Positions 12,364 to 12,429 of a stretch of 12,429 nt of DNA are shown here, piece by piece. The translations under genes and the position numbers were made by a program. The first letter of the stretch is position 1, and every line of letters starts with the position of its first letter. Origin of the DNA: JAYENY01 sp964563465 (GTDB lineage: Bacteria > Patescibacteriota > Minisyncoccia > Minisyncoccales > PEYH01); NCBI GenBank assembly GCA_964563465.1, contig CAZLVZ010000013.1, positions 1 through 12,429 on the forward strand, read 5' to 3'. The notes below the pieces were generated by a model. It was not told the origin of the DNA. It saw only the letters and a list, made by a program, of their open reading frames with translations, and made no database searches.

Positions 12364-12429
12364 TTATGAAATTAGCGCTTGAGCTATTATTTCGGCAAAC
12401 TCTTTAGCAGAAGGAGGGCCATTAGCAGT
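12364..12429 (-). CDS. C-terminus of an unidentified gene (runs off right edge)
   Basis: The last 21 residues are visible: TANGPPSAKEFAEIIAQALI then Ser and TAA (12364-12366). The composition looks like a normal protein end with an amphipathic helix. Too short to assign a family. The next gene on the strand starts 76 bases downstream. Confidence 0.5.
   Translation of the reverse strand, partial: TANGPPSAKEFAEIIAQALIS

Overview
The window looks like a draft scaffold from a Candidate Phyla Radiation bacterium (Patescibacteria, probably Parcubacteria-like). It is strongly AT-rich. Core genes lack Shine-Dalgarno sequences. Ribosomal protein L7/L12 carries a long Lys/Glu-rich N-terminal extension. 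A membrane-anchored Clp-type ATPase is paired with a small membrane protein, and there is a large Cys-rich surface protein with the Ig-like/DUF11-like stalk and C-terminal membrane anchor common in that group. The lineage is inferred from these features; no rRNA gene is present to confirm it. Two 100-base N runs (3161-3260 and 5700-5799) are scaffold gaps, and both fall inside genes.

Layout, left to right: an open frame runs off the left edge (minus); a hicB-hicA toxin-antitoxin pair (minus, 138-600) has its own promoter; a very large secreted Cys-rich repeat protein follows (minus, 720-4042, broken by gap 1); then a secreted hypothetical with two consensus promoters, a strong RBS and a terminator (minus, 4176-4739); a TM-anchored hypothetical (minus, 4911-5960, broken by gap 2); a 13-bp GC-rich hairpin; a ClpC-like membrane ATPase translationally coupled to an upstream membrane protein (minus, 6054-9010); a small hypothetical with a perfect RBS and two terminators (minus, 9107-9337); a small basic Cys-containing ORF (plus, 9486-9674); tRNA-Val(CAC) (minus); a tail-anchored degenerate PP2C-like protein (plus, 9863-10660); and the rplJ-rplL operon (minus, 10753-11869) with a near-consensus promoter, an L10-leader motif and an internal attenuator. 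A 42-residue helical ORF and the C-terminus of an unidentified gene close the right edge.

How the parts work together: rplJ and rplL form the L10(L12)n ribosomal stalk, and their 200-nt leader carries the apparatus for autoregulation by L10. The ClpC-like protein and its partner probably act together at the membrane. Its first ATPase domain has lost the Walker A Lys, the Walker B Glu and the arginine finger, and neither domain has a recognisable pore loop, so it is unlikely to be an ordinary ClpP-feeding unfoldase. The Cys-rich protein holds a 432-bp (144-residue, 16-Cys) tandem repeat that broke the assembly. The sequence on either side of gap 1 shares an identical 55-nt end, and collapsing it restores the reading frame, so the gap is probably a collapsed repeat of unknown copy number rather than missing unique sequence. 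Three short genes with strong Shine-Dalgarno sequences and their own terminators stand apart from the SD-less core genes.
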